This document shows, in pieces, positions 10,038 through 22,000 of a DNA stretch of 64,000 nucleotides. Location of the stretch: positions 1,787,210 to 1,851,209 of the forward strand of contig JACAXG010000053.1 of assembly GCA_018881555.1 (NCBI GenBank), in the 5' to 3' direction. The position numbers and the translations under genes were made by a program. The DNA is from Amblyornis subalaris. Lineage: Eukaryota; Chordata; Aves; Passeriformes; Ptilonorhynchidae. Under the pieces are notes generated by a model. It was not told where the DNA came from. It saw nothing but the letters and a program-made list of their open reading frames with translations, and searched no databases. Each line of letters starts with the position of its first letter. The stretch's first letter is position 1.

Positions 10038-10262
10038 TCAAAATTGCACTAGGGGAGGCTGAGAGTATTAGGAGGCATTTCTTTACTGAAAGGGTGGTCA
10101 AACCCTGAAACAGACTTCCTGGAGAGGTGGTGGATGCCCCAGGCCTGTCTGTTCCAGAGGCATTTGGACAATGCNCAAAACAAGGTGCTTTACCCTGGTC
10201 AGCTCTGAAGCAGTCAATTCAGTGTATGCAAGTGATCAGCCCCTCTGGGACCAGCCTCGAGC
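10038..10262 (+). repeat. Degenerate CR1 LINE 3' fragment
   Basis: Diverged CR1 3' region in plus orientation: GGCATTTCTTTACTGAAAGG, GGAGAGGTGGTGGATGCCCC and GAGGCATTTGGACAATGC. It represents an older CR1 subfamily than the 3270-3641 copy. Confidence 0.85.
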
Positions 10263-13200
10263 TACCAGCAAACCTGGATTATTTTATATTCGTGTGCACA
10301 CACATCTGCACTCCCAAACATCCTGCTAGCAGGGCAAGTAAACGCCAGGCAAAACTATCANTATCTTTCTACCAGATGAAAAGAAAACCAAAGCAGATAG
10401 GAGTACCCATCTTGTGGTCCATGTCACCGATACTCCCTTTGTAAGGAACTTTTCTTTGCTAAATTCAGTGATTCAACAGCAGTGGAACCACACCACAGCA
10501 ACTGCAAAACTGCGTAAACTGGAAGGTAAGAAACAATAGAAAAAATTACCCCAGAGAAGCCTGTGTATCACACCACGGCTGAGATTAATTCATATTGGTT
10601 TTGCTTTCAAAATCTGTCAGGGATGATAAAACTGATGGATGCAGAGTGGGTTTTAACTGCTCTCATGTCCACAGAGCTGGAGCTCTTGCCTCCTTCTCCT
10701 CCCATTTCTCCTCCTGGGAGGAACAGGGCACTGTTTCAGTGCTCAAGTAACAGTTGTTCTTTGTAGGGAACGGCTGAAATCTTAGGAAAGGGCTTTGGGA
10801 TTAACCTGTCAGAAATCCTGTACTACTGCAGCGTGGGAATAAATGTGACCTGAAAACTAAGAAATTCATCTTAAAGGAATATTGGTTTTTACCAGCATCT
10901 TCTCCTGCCAAAGCTGATGAGCAAAACTAAGTCATATAGATATAGTGCTGCTAGTGCACATTTCAGAATTAGTGCAGCACATCAGGCAGCCTTACCTTTT
11001 TTTTTTNAAAAAATAGAAAAAATCAAAAAATAAGGAAAAAGAAAAAAAGCAATAAGGTTTTCACTGAAGGTGTGACATTTAGAGCCTTAATCTAGATTAT
11101 ATCTCTCCCTACAGCACATGAAGGGGCTTAAACTGCTGCAGACTTTTCATTCCTGATATTTGAAATAGTGGCAAACTGAACATACTACTTGGTAGAATGT
11201 TTATGTTGGTGCATTCCTGACAAATATCCCTGAGCTGATGAACTGCATTGTGCACCCCTANGCACCCCTCAGTTAGGAAAGAAAAGAGGAAATTAGAGAG
11301 AAAATTGGGCTGTTTAATTGATATTTATTTATTACAAAATAATATTGAAAGTACCANTTTATCTGTGTTTTATCTGACCCTTTTTCATTGCTTTTGGGAA
11401 GAGCTGAGATTGGCTGCCCCAAAATCAGAGACAGAGCAGCAGATGCCCTGAGAGGCGCCCACGATCATGAGAGGAGCCTGTGTTCAAGGTGGTGCCGGGA
11501 TTTCTNAATCCTAATGGAACAGCCCAAGTGTCAACTTCTTCCCGTAAGAAAGTGTGTACAGTGTGATACAGGTGTATCAAACACATCCAGATCATNCACG
11601 TGTCTGTCACAGAGCAGTGACCTGCAGGAGCCCAGAGAGGCCTTCGCCTGCAACTGGCAAAGGCAGGTGAAAAAAGTGACAGCTGAAAAAGAGCATGACC
11701 TTATCATGATCTGAACATCTGCAGAAACTAGAAAAACCTAGACAAGACAAAATTAATATCTGGGAGAGATTAAGTTATTCCTCTGGATATGGAAGAGGTC
11801 CCTCATTTGTCAGGGCAGAGATTTTCTTTCAAAACAGTTTCTTTTATGAACAAATTTGATGTCAGTAGAATTAGTGAGCTGGAAAAAGAGCAAAGTGGTT
11901 ATCTTTCACTTCCAGTTTTAAGGAACAGCTTTGAAAACTACTGGGAAACATTTACACACTCTGCATTTATTGCTGTAATAAACTCTGTTTCCTTTTTAAA
12001 GCCAAGCATCACCATGTGGGAATTCCACACACTTGGTGGTTTTTATAGCTCATGAAAACATCTGTATTTCCCTCCTTGGTGTACAGATGATTGGAGCCAC
12101 AACCAGAATGCTTAAATAGCACAGCCATATTTAGCATAACGCCCTGCTATGGCTCTGCTGCCGTCGGTATGGTCCTCACCCACGATCCTTCTGGCCAGCT
12201 GGGACACACACCCCCCCTGTGAGGATCCCACAGCAGCTGGGCTCACATGGACTCTCTCTGGGAGTAGCCCAGCCTTTTTCCCCAGCTGCTGGCACCTCTG
12301 CTTGTGTGCACTTTTTTTCTCCTCCAAAGGCTCCTCGGCCTCCTGGACAGTGCTATGGTACCCACCCACTCTGGCACAGGCACACAGTTTGGATCCCAAT
12401 CCTCTTATCTTCCATAACCCCTGTCAATGCAATAAGCCAATTCTACTTCATTCCCAGCGAGGAAAAGTTCATTTGCAGAGGGCACCAGGCCATGGCAGCG
12501 CTCAGAGATCAATGACCTGGTTGACTGGGGTGAGTCTCAGCATAACCATTGATCCAGGCAGATCAGACAAGAAAGCAGAGTGACCGTGGCTTCTCAGTTC
12601 TATGTGTTGAGAACAGAGAGCTGGATTTGGAACAGCCAGCTTCTCACGAGAGCTGAGTTCCTACTAAGAATTTATTAGGAAAAAATAGACACCATAACAG
12701 ATCAGAAATGCTAGGGCTTTGCACCCTCAGCCTCACTGAATAATGAAAAATCCAAATTTAGGGATTAACTAGCAACCTAGGGAAGAGCCAATCAAAAAAG
12801 CACTTAAAAAAAAATAAGAAGCCCTTAGTCAAAAGCAAAGGAGCACCCATTTTGCACACTTTTCATTCCCAGGCTTTGTGGTTTTGTTTCTAAAGCAGTA
12901 ACAGAAANGTATTTACTTCATTTTTAAGTAAACCTGGCAAGACAGTTTTGTAACTTCAAGAAGGAAGAATTAATTTGTATCTTCAAAATGGAACTTGAAA
13001 AGCAGCAAATACATGCAAGGTTGTAAGTACTGCCTATTTGGAAAGATATTACCTGCAGAGCACAGTTTTTATTAATGTATATTCATTCTTTTACATTCTT
13101 TTTTTTTTAATGAATACATCACTGTTTTCTAGAGAGACAGAATATTTTCCGAAGCAGAGTGGCACTCCTGACAGAGGCTTTTACAGGTCTGGCCCGGTTT

Positions 13201-14539
13201 TTCTGTCAAACTAGAACATGTCACAATCACAGACCCTTTAGCTAAAAATTAACAAAGCCCCTTCTTTAACAACTTCACAAGGTTTCCACAAAAAATGCAG
13301 TAACCCGTTGAGTACATAACACTTTGAGTCCAGCTGTATCCAGGTATCAAACACCTTCTTCCAAAAAGTGCATTTACTATCAGAGATGGTGCAATAAAGA
13401 ATACACAGCACTTACCCACTACACCATGGATTATCCTGACTAGAAGCAGCAGCACTTAATTCCAGGAATACTAACCAGAGCACAGGACAAACCATTTCTC
13501 AAAGAGCCACAGGTTTAACACATTGTTCACTACTATCAAAACCAAGTAATTCTGAGGAATAAATCAACCAGTTTTATGCAATTCCGACAGATCCTTCTCC
13601 TCATGACTTCAGGGAATCAACAAAAAATGGTGACCACTGAGTTGTTAGACTGGTATCTTTTGGGTTTGTATGGTCTTCATTGGCACAATATATTTTACAG
13701 GTACCTTTTNGGGTTTTTTTTAATAAAATTCAGTTTCAACTCCAATGATTTCTGAAGTGAGAAAATCAAATGCTTGATTAAGAGACAAACCTGTCCTGAA
13801 ATCGCGATAAATTCAACTTAGCAAAAGGAATGCAGAACTACACTCTTACCTGTGTTTACTGACTGAAGCTGCAGCAGGTTTGTTAGATGGNAAGGTGCTG
13901 CAGGACCAAAACCGTGTGTGAACAAAACATGGCCAAGGCACAGCTATGGAGCTCTCAAGGTTTGAGTTATGGGGAGCTCATGCAATTGAGGCAATGGAGA
14001 AGAGAGCCCCATAAAGTGCTGGCACACCGATTTGTGCATTTCCAACTCTCCACCCTGTCCCAGAGCAGTGCCTTTCCCTAAGAGGTCAGAGCAGGAGAGG
14101 GACTTCTGTGATCCAGATACTCAGTGCTGCTGCTAAGCAGGAATGCCCATGGTCCAGGCTACAGCGCAAAGGTGCTAGAGCAGATAATGCTACTCCTTCG
14201 GGAACAACCTTCCACTCAAAGCTAAGGGAGAAGCGCTAAGGTCAACCTCACTCTCTGAACATTCTATGCCTTGTTTCCTCACCAGAAGCTACACAGAATA
14301 TCCACTGTCTAAATGAGATTCCTGTTTATCCACACCCATGGGAACAGGATTGGGACCCGAGTTCAATATTGAGCAAATGCCTAATGATCACCAACACGAA
14401 AACCCCAAAAGCCCTGAAACGAACTTGCTATAGGTACAGGTTCAAGTGGGAGACCAGAAACAATCAGGCTATGGAGGCCAAAAAAGGCTGTACTTTTAAA
14501 ATGTTTCCTACTACATACAAGAACAAATGCAGGATGTGA
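10263..14539. other. Intergenic DNA left of TAB3, no gene recognised
   Basis: Mostly AT-rich. A GC-richer block at about 12130-12600 has overlapping open frames of 95-144 codons on both strands, but none resembles a known protein. It may be an unclassified LTR or other repeat. The remainder shows only homopolymer runs. Confidence 0.5.
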
Positions 14540-17500
14540 TGTTTGCTTAGTTTTATTAATTTATTTTTGCAGGAATCTGCAACTTGGAGTATGCACTTTC
14601 TGGAGGTACCATGCATGCATAGCCTCTGAATGCTTTTATACAATTTCATCTCTTAGTAATAAGTTCATTCACAGCATACACAAATCTAGAATGTAGACAC
14701 CATATATACAGGATTAAACAAGATCGTGTCTTCTTCTTTTAATGAAAAAATTTAACAGGGTTTCACACAGCAGGAAGTATGGATTAGATACACTGGTGCC
14801 ACCATAAATAAATAAGTTTCAAGAACACAGTTTTTTAAAATTGGTTTCAAAGGTACTGGAAATCCAGGATTATAATATTGCATTAACTCCACTGATTTCT
14901 GATTATTCCAAGAAAAATATTTGCATTTATGGACATAAACAGCAATGAAAGCCCCAACTGAAGAAATGTGGCAAAACTCAAGTCATGTCTGCGTTCATGT
15001 AAGATTGACATTTTGAAACGAAAACAAATGCAGCTGCACACAGAGACAGTACTGACTGTGAGATGTGATATCTGTGCATGTCTTCCTTCCTTGTGGGATT
15101 TGGAGTCACTGCAGTACAGAGCACATCAATTCTGTGGTACCAAATTGGCTGCTGAATTGTTTATGTCCAACCATCCACTTCTCATCNGGATGGTCAGGTT
15201 CACATTCTAGGGTACACCACTGGATTTTAAGAAAAGAACTATCATCCTGATGACAAGCTTGTTTTTAACATATTTAATATTCTCACATTCTTTTTTAAAA
15301 CATTCTTTATTGGTTTTATTTTGTCCCCATTTCAACTCAAGTATTTCTATTTCCGTTTCAAGGGATTTTTACAATCAGTATTAAATGTAAAAGTATTTAG
15401 AAATTGAAGTGAGAGATGTATAGCTGGGAGAGATAAAGTAACTGAGAGAGAAGTTGGGGTTATTTTTTAAAAAAAAGTGATTCAGTAGCATATCATAATC
15501 AGAAAGTACTGAGACCAGCTCTTTTAAGAATTATTACACCTTTTCACCACACCTCCCATTTTTCGAGGGAAACACACACATACCACAGACACACAGATAC
15601 ACAATTCAATCTGATCTAAGACTACATTTTACAAAGTACTTCCTTTTTCTTGACTTCCCACCCCTTTCCTCTTCACCCAAACAAGACTAATAATTACATC
15701 AAATTAAAAGTAGATCCAAAGTTCAGGATTTCTTTTGGTTTACTATGTTCTGAATAATTTTCCACAAGCCCCACTCTAAATAAACTTTTAAAGAACTACA
15801 GTAGTATCCTATAATTAAAGGGAATTCATCTTAATAGCACAGTAAATATAAAATAAGCTTTATAAAATTTCAATGAACAGTGAGATCATTTTGAATAACT
15901 NAATGTCCAAGTCAGTTACGAACTCTACCAATCTAGTAGCATGGTTGAGGGAAAGCTCAGTCATTAAGGAAAAAAGAAAACACAAGTAGTGCATTAACTC
16001 AACACAACAGCATCAGCATCCCACCATTCTCACACACACACACGTTTTATACAATACAGTGCATTTTGTATGCCAGCTGACATTAGGGTTTTATGTGCAT
16101 TCAATAAATATTCCATAAACCAATCTTTTTGGTATAATCTACAATTCAGTTGGGGTTCGAATGGCAGCGCCTGCTTTCAGAAGGAAAACGGATCTTCCAA
16201 TATTCAAAATACAATTACATTCTAACAAACTAAAATGTTCAAGCACCATATCATTGAGTTTGGGCATTTACAAGTAAAAGGATACAACAGATGGGTGTGG
16301 TGGTTTTGTTTGTTTGTTTGTACAAGCAACAAATGAGACTAATTAAAAAAACAGAGTAAAATCATTGGTACAAAGGCATTATTTTTCAATTTACTGGCGC
16401 TCACTCACTCTTCCAAAAAGTATCTTGCTGTGGTGGCAGCCTTCCTTCTCTTCCTCTGGTGAAGCTGGGACTAAGATCTGCAAGTCTCCATGTATGGTTA
16501 TCGCAGTTCAGGGCACGATTGGACTGAATGCATACTTCCACCCCCTCCTACAAAAGTAGCATCTGTTCTGTCTGAAAATGGCACAACTGTATTTTTGCAT
16601 GACACCCCTACTCTCATTTGCTGACTGTCACTTCAGTTGCTATCTTTTTGTAATTCCAGCAAAAACAAATGCTTCTAGAACTTCCCCAGAAGTACAAATG
16701 AACAGAAAATTGAAATAATACAATGGCAAAGGCATCGGAATAGACAAGTCATGAAGCTACTGGTATTGTTTGGAGTCATTCATTATACAGCTGATAACAG
16801 CACGCTTCTGCTCATCTGTTTTCTAGTTCTCAGTTTTGTCAAACTGTCCACTGACATGCACAAAATTAATATCTGTCTTCTAATTTCAGTTGACAGTAAT
16901 TGACAGTAACTTTTTTACCCCTTTCCACATGTGATGAGCTCCCCCTGCAGCAGTATAAACCATTAGGAAGGNAGGTAAAGTATCTCTGATGCCTTTGACT
17001 TTCTTTTGCCCATCAGTGGTGCATGCTGATTGCTGGAGATCTCTTAGCTTATTTAAAATTATCCTGAAGATTTAGTTAGTGCAAGAACATATTGAAAAAT
17101 GCCAGATAAACAATTGGTTCCTTATCTAAGATCAACAGTTTGGTTCTTCNTGTTGTCTTCATAAACTGGGGGGAGAGAAGACACCAGATTGAGCAATGCA
17201 GTCAAGATGAGTTTTCCTCCACCCACCCCCTGCAAATGCTGCTTTCTTTTAAATAAGGATTCAGACATATGATTGTTCTACCTCAGCTTAGCATGTTATC
17301 ACACATCAAGTGAACTGTGGTAATTGACATATGGACGTGGCTGCCATGAGCTAAGAACAGCTTAAAATGAAGTAGTTTAAAACTCTCATGGTAAAGTTAA
17401 CCAGCAAATTTTGCTTTACAAAGTCAATTGCCATAACTCAGCTGATGTGCTTGGTTGCATCTCTGAATTGTGATCAAGTTATACCATAACTCAAATGCAC

Positions 17501-18937
17501 TGTACCAGCTTCTGACCAGACACAGGAACACCCTACTCAGTCGCACAGTTGTGTCACAGAATCATTCAGCTGCCCAAACCCAAGTTGGATCTCACAAGTA
17601 TNGAGTGCTTTATTCCAGCAGCCTGAAGCATTCAAACAGATTGAACATCACCTTTAGAATACAGTGTATGATAGGCAGAAAAGTACCAGCAGGATTTTCA
17701 ATTGCAAGTCTTGTGTTCTTTAACCTATGACAAATATTTCCTGACCAAAATAGAAAGAATGCAGTGTGTAATTTTTCAGGATCTGGCATCTGCTATTTTG
17801 TACAGGCTGGTCTATTAATAATGTGCAAATAAACCTTTACTGAAGAGCTGATTAATTATCTTTCAGCTAACTTTGATCTGGGGCACAAAGTACCTTCTGT
17901 GCTGTAAACATCATGAATTCTTCACAAATTGGAAGCTGAAAAGGCCTAAGGAACTGGATACAAACTCTTCTCAAACACAACCATGGCTGAGCTCAAGTCT
18001 TCCAAACAGAATTTGGAGTAGCCTGTGTTTGGCATGTGTCACCGTGCTGCTGCACAGCACGGGCTCAGTAGGTTGTTGTACAAAAAGCATACTTTTAGCT
18101 TGGAAACACGACGGCCCAATGAAAGCATGCAGCAGGATTTTCATCCGTAACGTGGTAGAATTCATTCTCGGTTTATTACCAGTGTGGACACAGCCAGGTG
18201 AGCACTGTACAAGCAAACGGGATTGTGTAAAATCACCTCCGATTACACTCTCTGCAACACTCATACGGTTCCTCATTTAGTCACCTCAGGTTACTATTTC
18301 AAACAGCAATTTTTGTAGACATAAGTTACCCTGAAAAAAAGCAGCAATTACAAATACCCTTCTCCTTGTTTTTTTATACATTGCAAAATTTATCATTGCA
18401 TTTACCTGTCTTTTTTTTTTTTTCAGTAGCTTACAATCTAGAAGCACAGGGAGCCTTTGTTTTCCAGCTAGCTGTGGCCAGGTTAAGTCAGCTCTGGCTC
18501 TTCAGTTTTCCTGGTTAAGTGTAACACTTCACACCATTACTAAGAGTCCTATAATTTTCTTTTAAAAAACAGTAGTTTTGGGTTGTTTTTTTTTTTTTTT
18601 TTAGAGCCACTAAGCAGTAACTATAACCACAGGAATAAACACCAGTAGTTATTTGCTTTCCTGCATACATTCTTCTCAAAATTAATCCTTTTACATTTTC
18701 AGGTTTCGTTTTCTGCTTTGCTCATTGCAATGGGAAGGAATTTAACCCTTAATTTCTTTTTTTTCTAATGCAGCAGAAGCAGAAACATCCTAACACATTA
18801 CTCCCACCCCTTGCAATATGAAGATTGTTGACTGGCAAAGGCCGGGCAGATGGACTGAAAGGTTCCCCATGTTTCCTTCTCTTACAGCTGTTGGCTTGAG
18901 AGCCTGTGTTCAACCCAGTGCAGCCCCTTCCTGAACT
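14540..18937 (-). other. TAB3: Probable TAB3 3' UTR
   Basis: Sequence directly downstream of the TAB3 stop codon with no coding similarity. Candidate AATAAA signals on the minus strand include 18177-18172, 17614-17609, one near 15310, and a pair near 14550-14570. I placed the end at the last cluster because vertebrate TAB3 mRNAs carry a 3' UTR of several kilobases. The true end could be anywhere from about 17.6 to 14.5 kb. A short CA run lies at about 16031-16043. Confidence 0.35.
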
Positions 18938-19086
18938 TCAGGTGTATCGTGGCATTTCACACTGTTCACAGCGATTTAGTGCTGGGTGATTTAGAAAGGT
19001 GCAGCTACCGCAATTCCATGGGGCCCCTTCAAAGTCTTCATCTCTTGGCTGAGTCCGTGGAGTCTGTTTGGAGCTGTTTTGATGCT
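18938..19086 (-). CDS. TAB3: TAB3 terminal coding exon (NZF zinc finger)
   Basis: 149 nt after acceptor TTCTTTAG, ending at TGA 18940-18938. The last residues form an Npl4-type zinc finger: WNC, two residues, C, ten residues, C, two residues, C. The Thr-Phe pair after the second Cys, which contacts ubiquitin in TAB2/TAB3, is present. The residue between the first two cysteines that is Asp in human TAB3 is Gly here. The exon begins in phase 1. Confidence 0.97.
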
Positions 19087-22000
19087 CTAAAGAAAAGCCA
19101 AAAGAAAACATCTTATTTCAGAAGAGAAGGATAATAGTCAAGATCATACTACTGGTTGGTCACCTCATTAAACAGTCTATCTTAAAATGAACATGGAAAC
19201 CTTTTCCTAAAGCACTTCTAATTCAGTTTGTGAAATATGAATATTTAAAATATTTCACTTCTGTAAAGAGTCACTTAACCATAACACCTTAAAACCAAGA
19301 AGAGCACTCACCACTGTGAGGTCACTGATACTGTTAAAGGTTTAATAGTTTAAAACGTACAAGTTTGTTACTGGCACTGCAGCACCAATCCCTTAAGGAA
19401 TGACTTCACAGGTTTACATACAGCAGTCTATTATCGAATTTAAACTACAACAACCTTACTTCACCCGAAGGAAAAAAACTACTTCTAACATAGTTCCTTC
19501 AAACAGTCTGACAGATGACGTATTTTCTGCANATTTTTCTAGCATTTATTCAAGCTGGAAAAAAATACAATATAAAAATAAAACGATAGGCCTATTTCAA
19601 AACAAGACAATTCTTCCTCATGGCTCTGAAGTAGGGATGTATGTATGTGAAGCAGCATTTAAGTCTGTTTTCGTTCACAAAAATCAGCATGTATGCAAAT
19701 CATACATTATGTCTTAACCCACAGAAAGACTTGGTTTTTCCTCGTCTGCTGCCACCACTTCAAGACCTCAGGTTATCTACTAAAAGTGAGAAATTCTCCC
19801 AGGGTGTGAGAACAGAACATTTTACAAAATGCTAATATTCATTAACGACATTAACACATACCTAGAAGGTAAGGCAAAGATACGTATCTGCTAAACAAAC
19901 ATTTGTGAACTTATGTCTAACAAAGGCCTGCACTTTGTAACTGCACACGAAGTAATTTGCAGTTGCTGCCCCACCTGCTAAGACAGAAAGCAGACGGCTG
20001 ATGACAACCTTAGTGCAAACAGTACTGAAGTCTTCAGAGCCAAACAAAGGAAATAAAAGTAACCTCTCTGCTTAGATGCAAACACTCTCCAGCCCAGAAG
20101 CTGCACAGTCACATCAGCAGTGCTTGACCTCAACAAATTCCTCGTAAGCTGGGGCAGTGTGGGCACTTGACTGCGTTCCATTGACTGGCCAGATGGCAGC
20201 ACAGAGCACACCTTTGTCTGCCCACAGCCGTCTGGCTGCCCACGCTTTCAACAGCTGAACATTAAAGAATAGTTATTATTTAAAGAAAAAAACCTTTTGA
20301 TGTCTCCGTGTAAAAAACCAAGCTCTGAATACAGTACACCAGCCCTAAAACTGATCTCTAATAAGCTGGCAGACGAAACCTGGAAGCTGGTCGTACAAAT
20401 CCTTACAAGGCACTACCCTTTCAACTGCCAAATAAAAGAACTTACTTCATGCAAGTTTCGCACATTATTTTGGTTTGAAATAATAAATCAAATAGGCTAG
20501 CGCAACAAAGAGAATGTCTTCAAGCACCACAAAGTAATCACTGCAATTTAACACAAATCCAGGCAGCTGCCTTCACACCACCGCTCACCTGATGCTGCTG
20601 CTTCCCTGGACACTACCACCTAATGCAGGAACTCATCCCAGTATTATCTTTTCTTTGAGTGATAAGCAGCAGTTCTGGGCCTTCTCTTTCTTTTAGATTT
20701 CCACACAGTAATAGTTTTATTACATTGAGGGGTAAAATACATGCTCCAAAAGAGGGGGGAAATGTCCTTACATGACTTCAAAATTCACCTACAGAAACCT
20801 CTGTGGACTGCTTATCAGAAATCAGAACTTATCTACAAACTTTGGAGTGTCAGGGAGACTCTATGATTACTGATTTAGAAGAGCTACTTCTTCCCACTAA
20901 CAAGTGCATTACATGCTAGTTACAGTAACAGGAGACACAATATTATAAATCTTATCGCATGTAACATTTTCCAGGGAAAGACCGGTGTTTTTTCCATATC
21001 AGAGCACAGGATCCCACACTGGCTATTTCAGTTCTTTGCCTAATAGGGGATAACTATTTATAATCAAGGTATTAACAGAACATTCATTTGCAACAATTTG
21101 CCTGGAGAAAACAAGTTGTAGCCAGGATTACTGTACTTACACAAAAATGTTCTGGTTTGAATTATATAGAGAGAAAAGTTAAATAAGTAGAGTTGCTTCC
21201 TGCCACCACAGGGATTTTTTAAAAAGAANAGAAATCTCAATCAATGCAGATTCGGTCATGATGCCTGTTTGCTGACCTACCTTTTTTATATGGCTTTGGT
21301 GGCACAACAGGACCAGGCTCTATGTTATCATAGAAGTTACATGTGGCTTTCGGATCAAAGTTTCCTGTCGGGAAAGAAAAGTCAGAAAGTGTAACCTGAA
21401 GGTTATTTAAATGCCTATGCCAGCGATATGAACATCTAGAGGTTTCTTATTTTATACATCTTTTTATTATGACATTGTATCTTAGTTTTTTCACAAGTTT
21501 TGTCACATATTTTCAGTTTTCTGTCAATCATAGTAATTTTTAGCAGGGTAATTCCATATTGAAAAATCAACTCAGTTCAACATTTTGTATTGCTTTGAAA
21601 ACATGTGAAATGTCAGTCTTTCTACAGGATACTTCCTTGATAAGAATAGGGAGGACTGTGTACATCCTAATCTATTAAAGCTTCTGTTGCAAAAAAGATT
21701 TTTAAAAATTGAAGTAGCTATCTGTTTGCCCACCTCTTGGTTGCAACCCATAGTTCAGTTCTGTATTACCTGGCCACAGCCTTTGCCAGGAAAAAGTTAA
21801 AATTTTAAGTAAAATATCTTCACAAAGGAGTAATTTTTTTTAGTATGCTCTTAACAAAGTCACCACTTTCTTGCTAATTTAAATTAACTTGNCCGACAGA
21901 AGTATTAGCAAGTTTATTAGGTTGCAACTGAAAAAAAACCCCACCTTTTAGAGGTAAGGCACCATTGCTAATATAAATTGAACTTTGAAAACTCCAAATA

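Noticed and set aside
20585..20710. Candidate for the missing TAB3 internal exon (donor-like GCATCAG/GTGAGC preceded by an Ala-rich codon run)
   Set aside because: An in-frame TAG lies just upstream, the possible mini-exon has the wrong phase, and the upstream translation does not match the mammalian exon.
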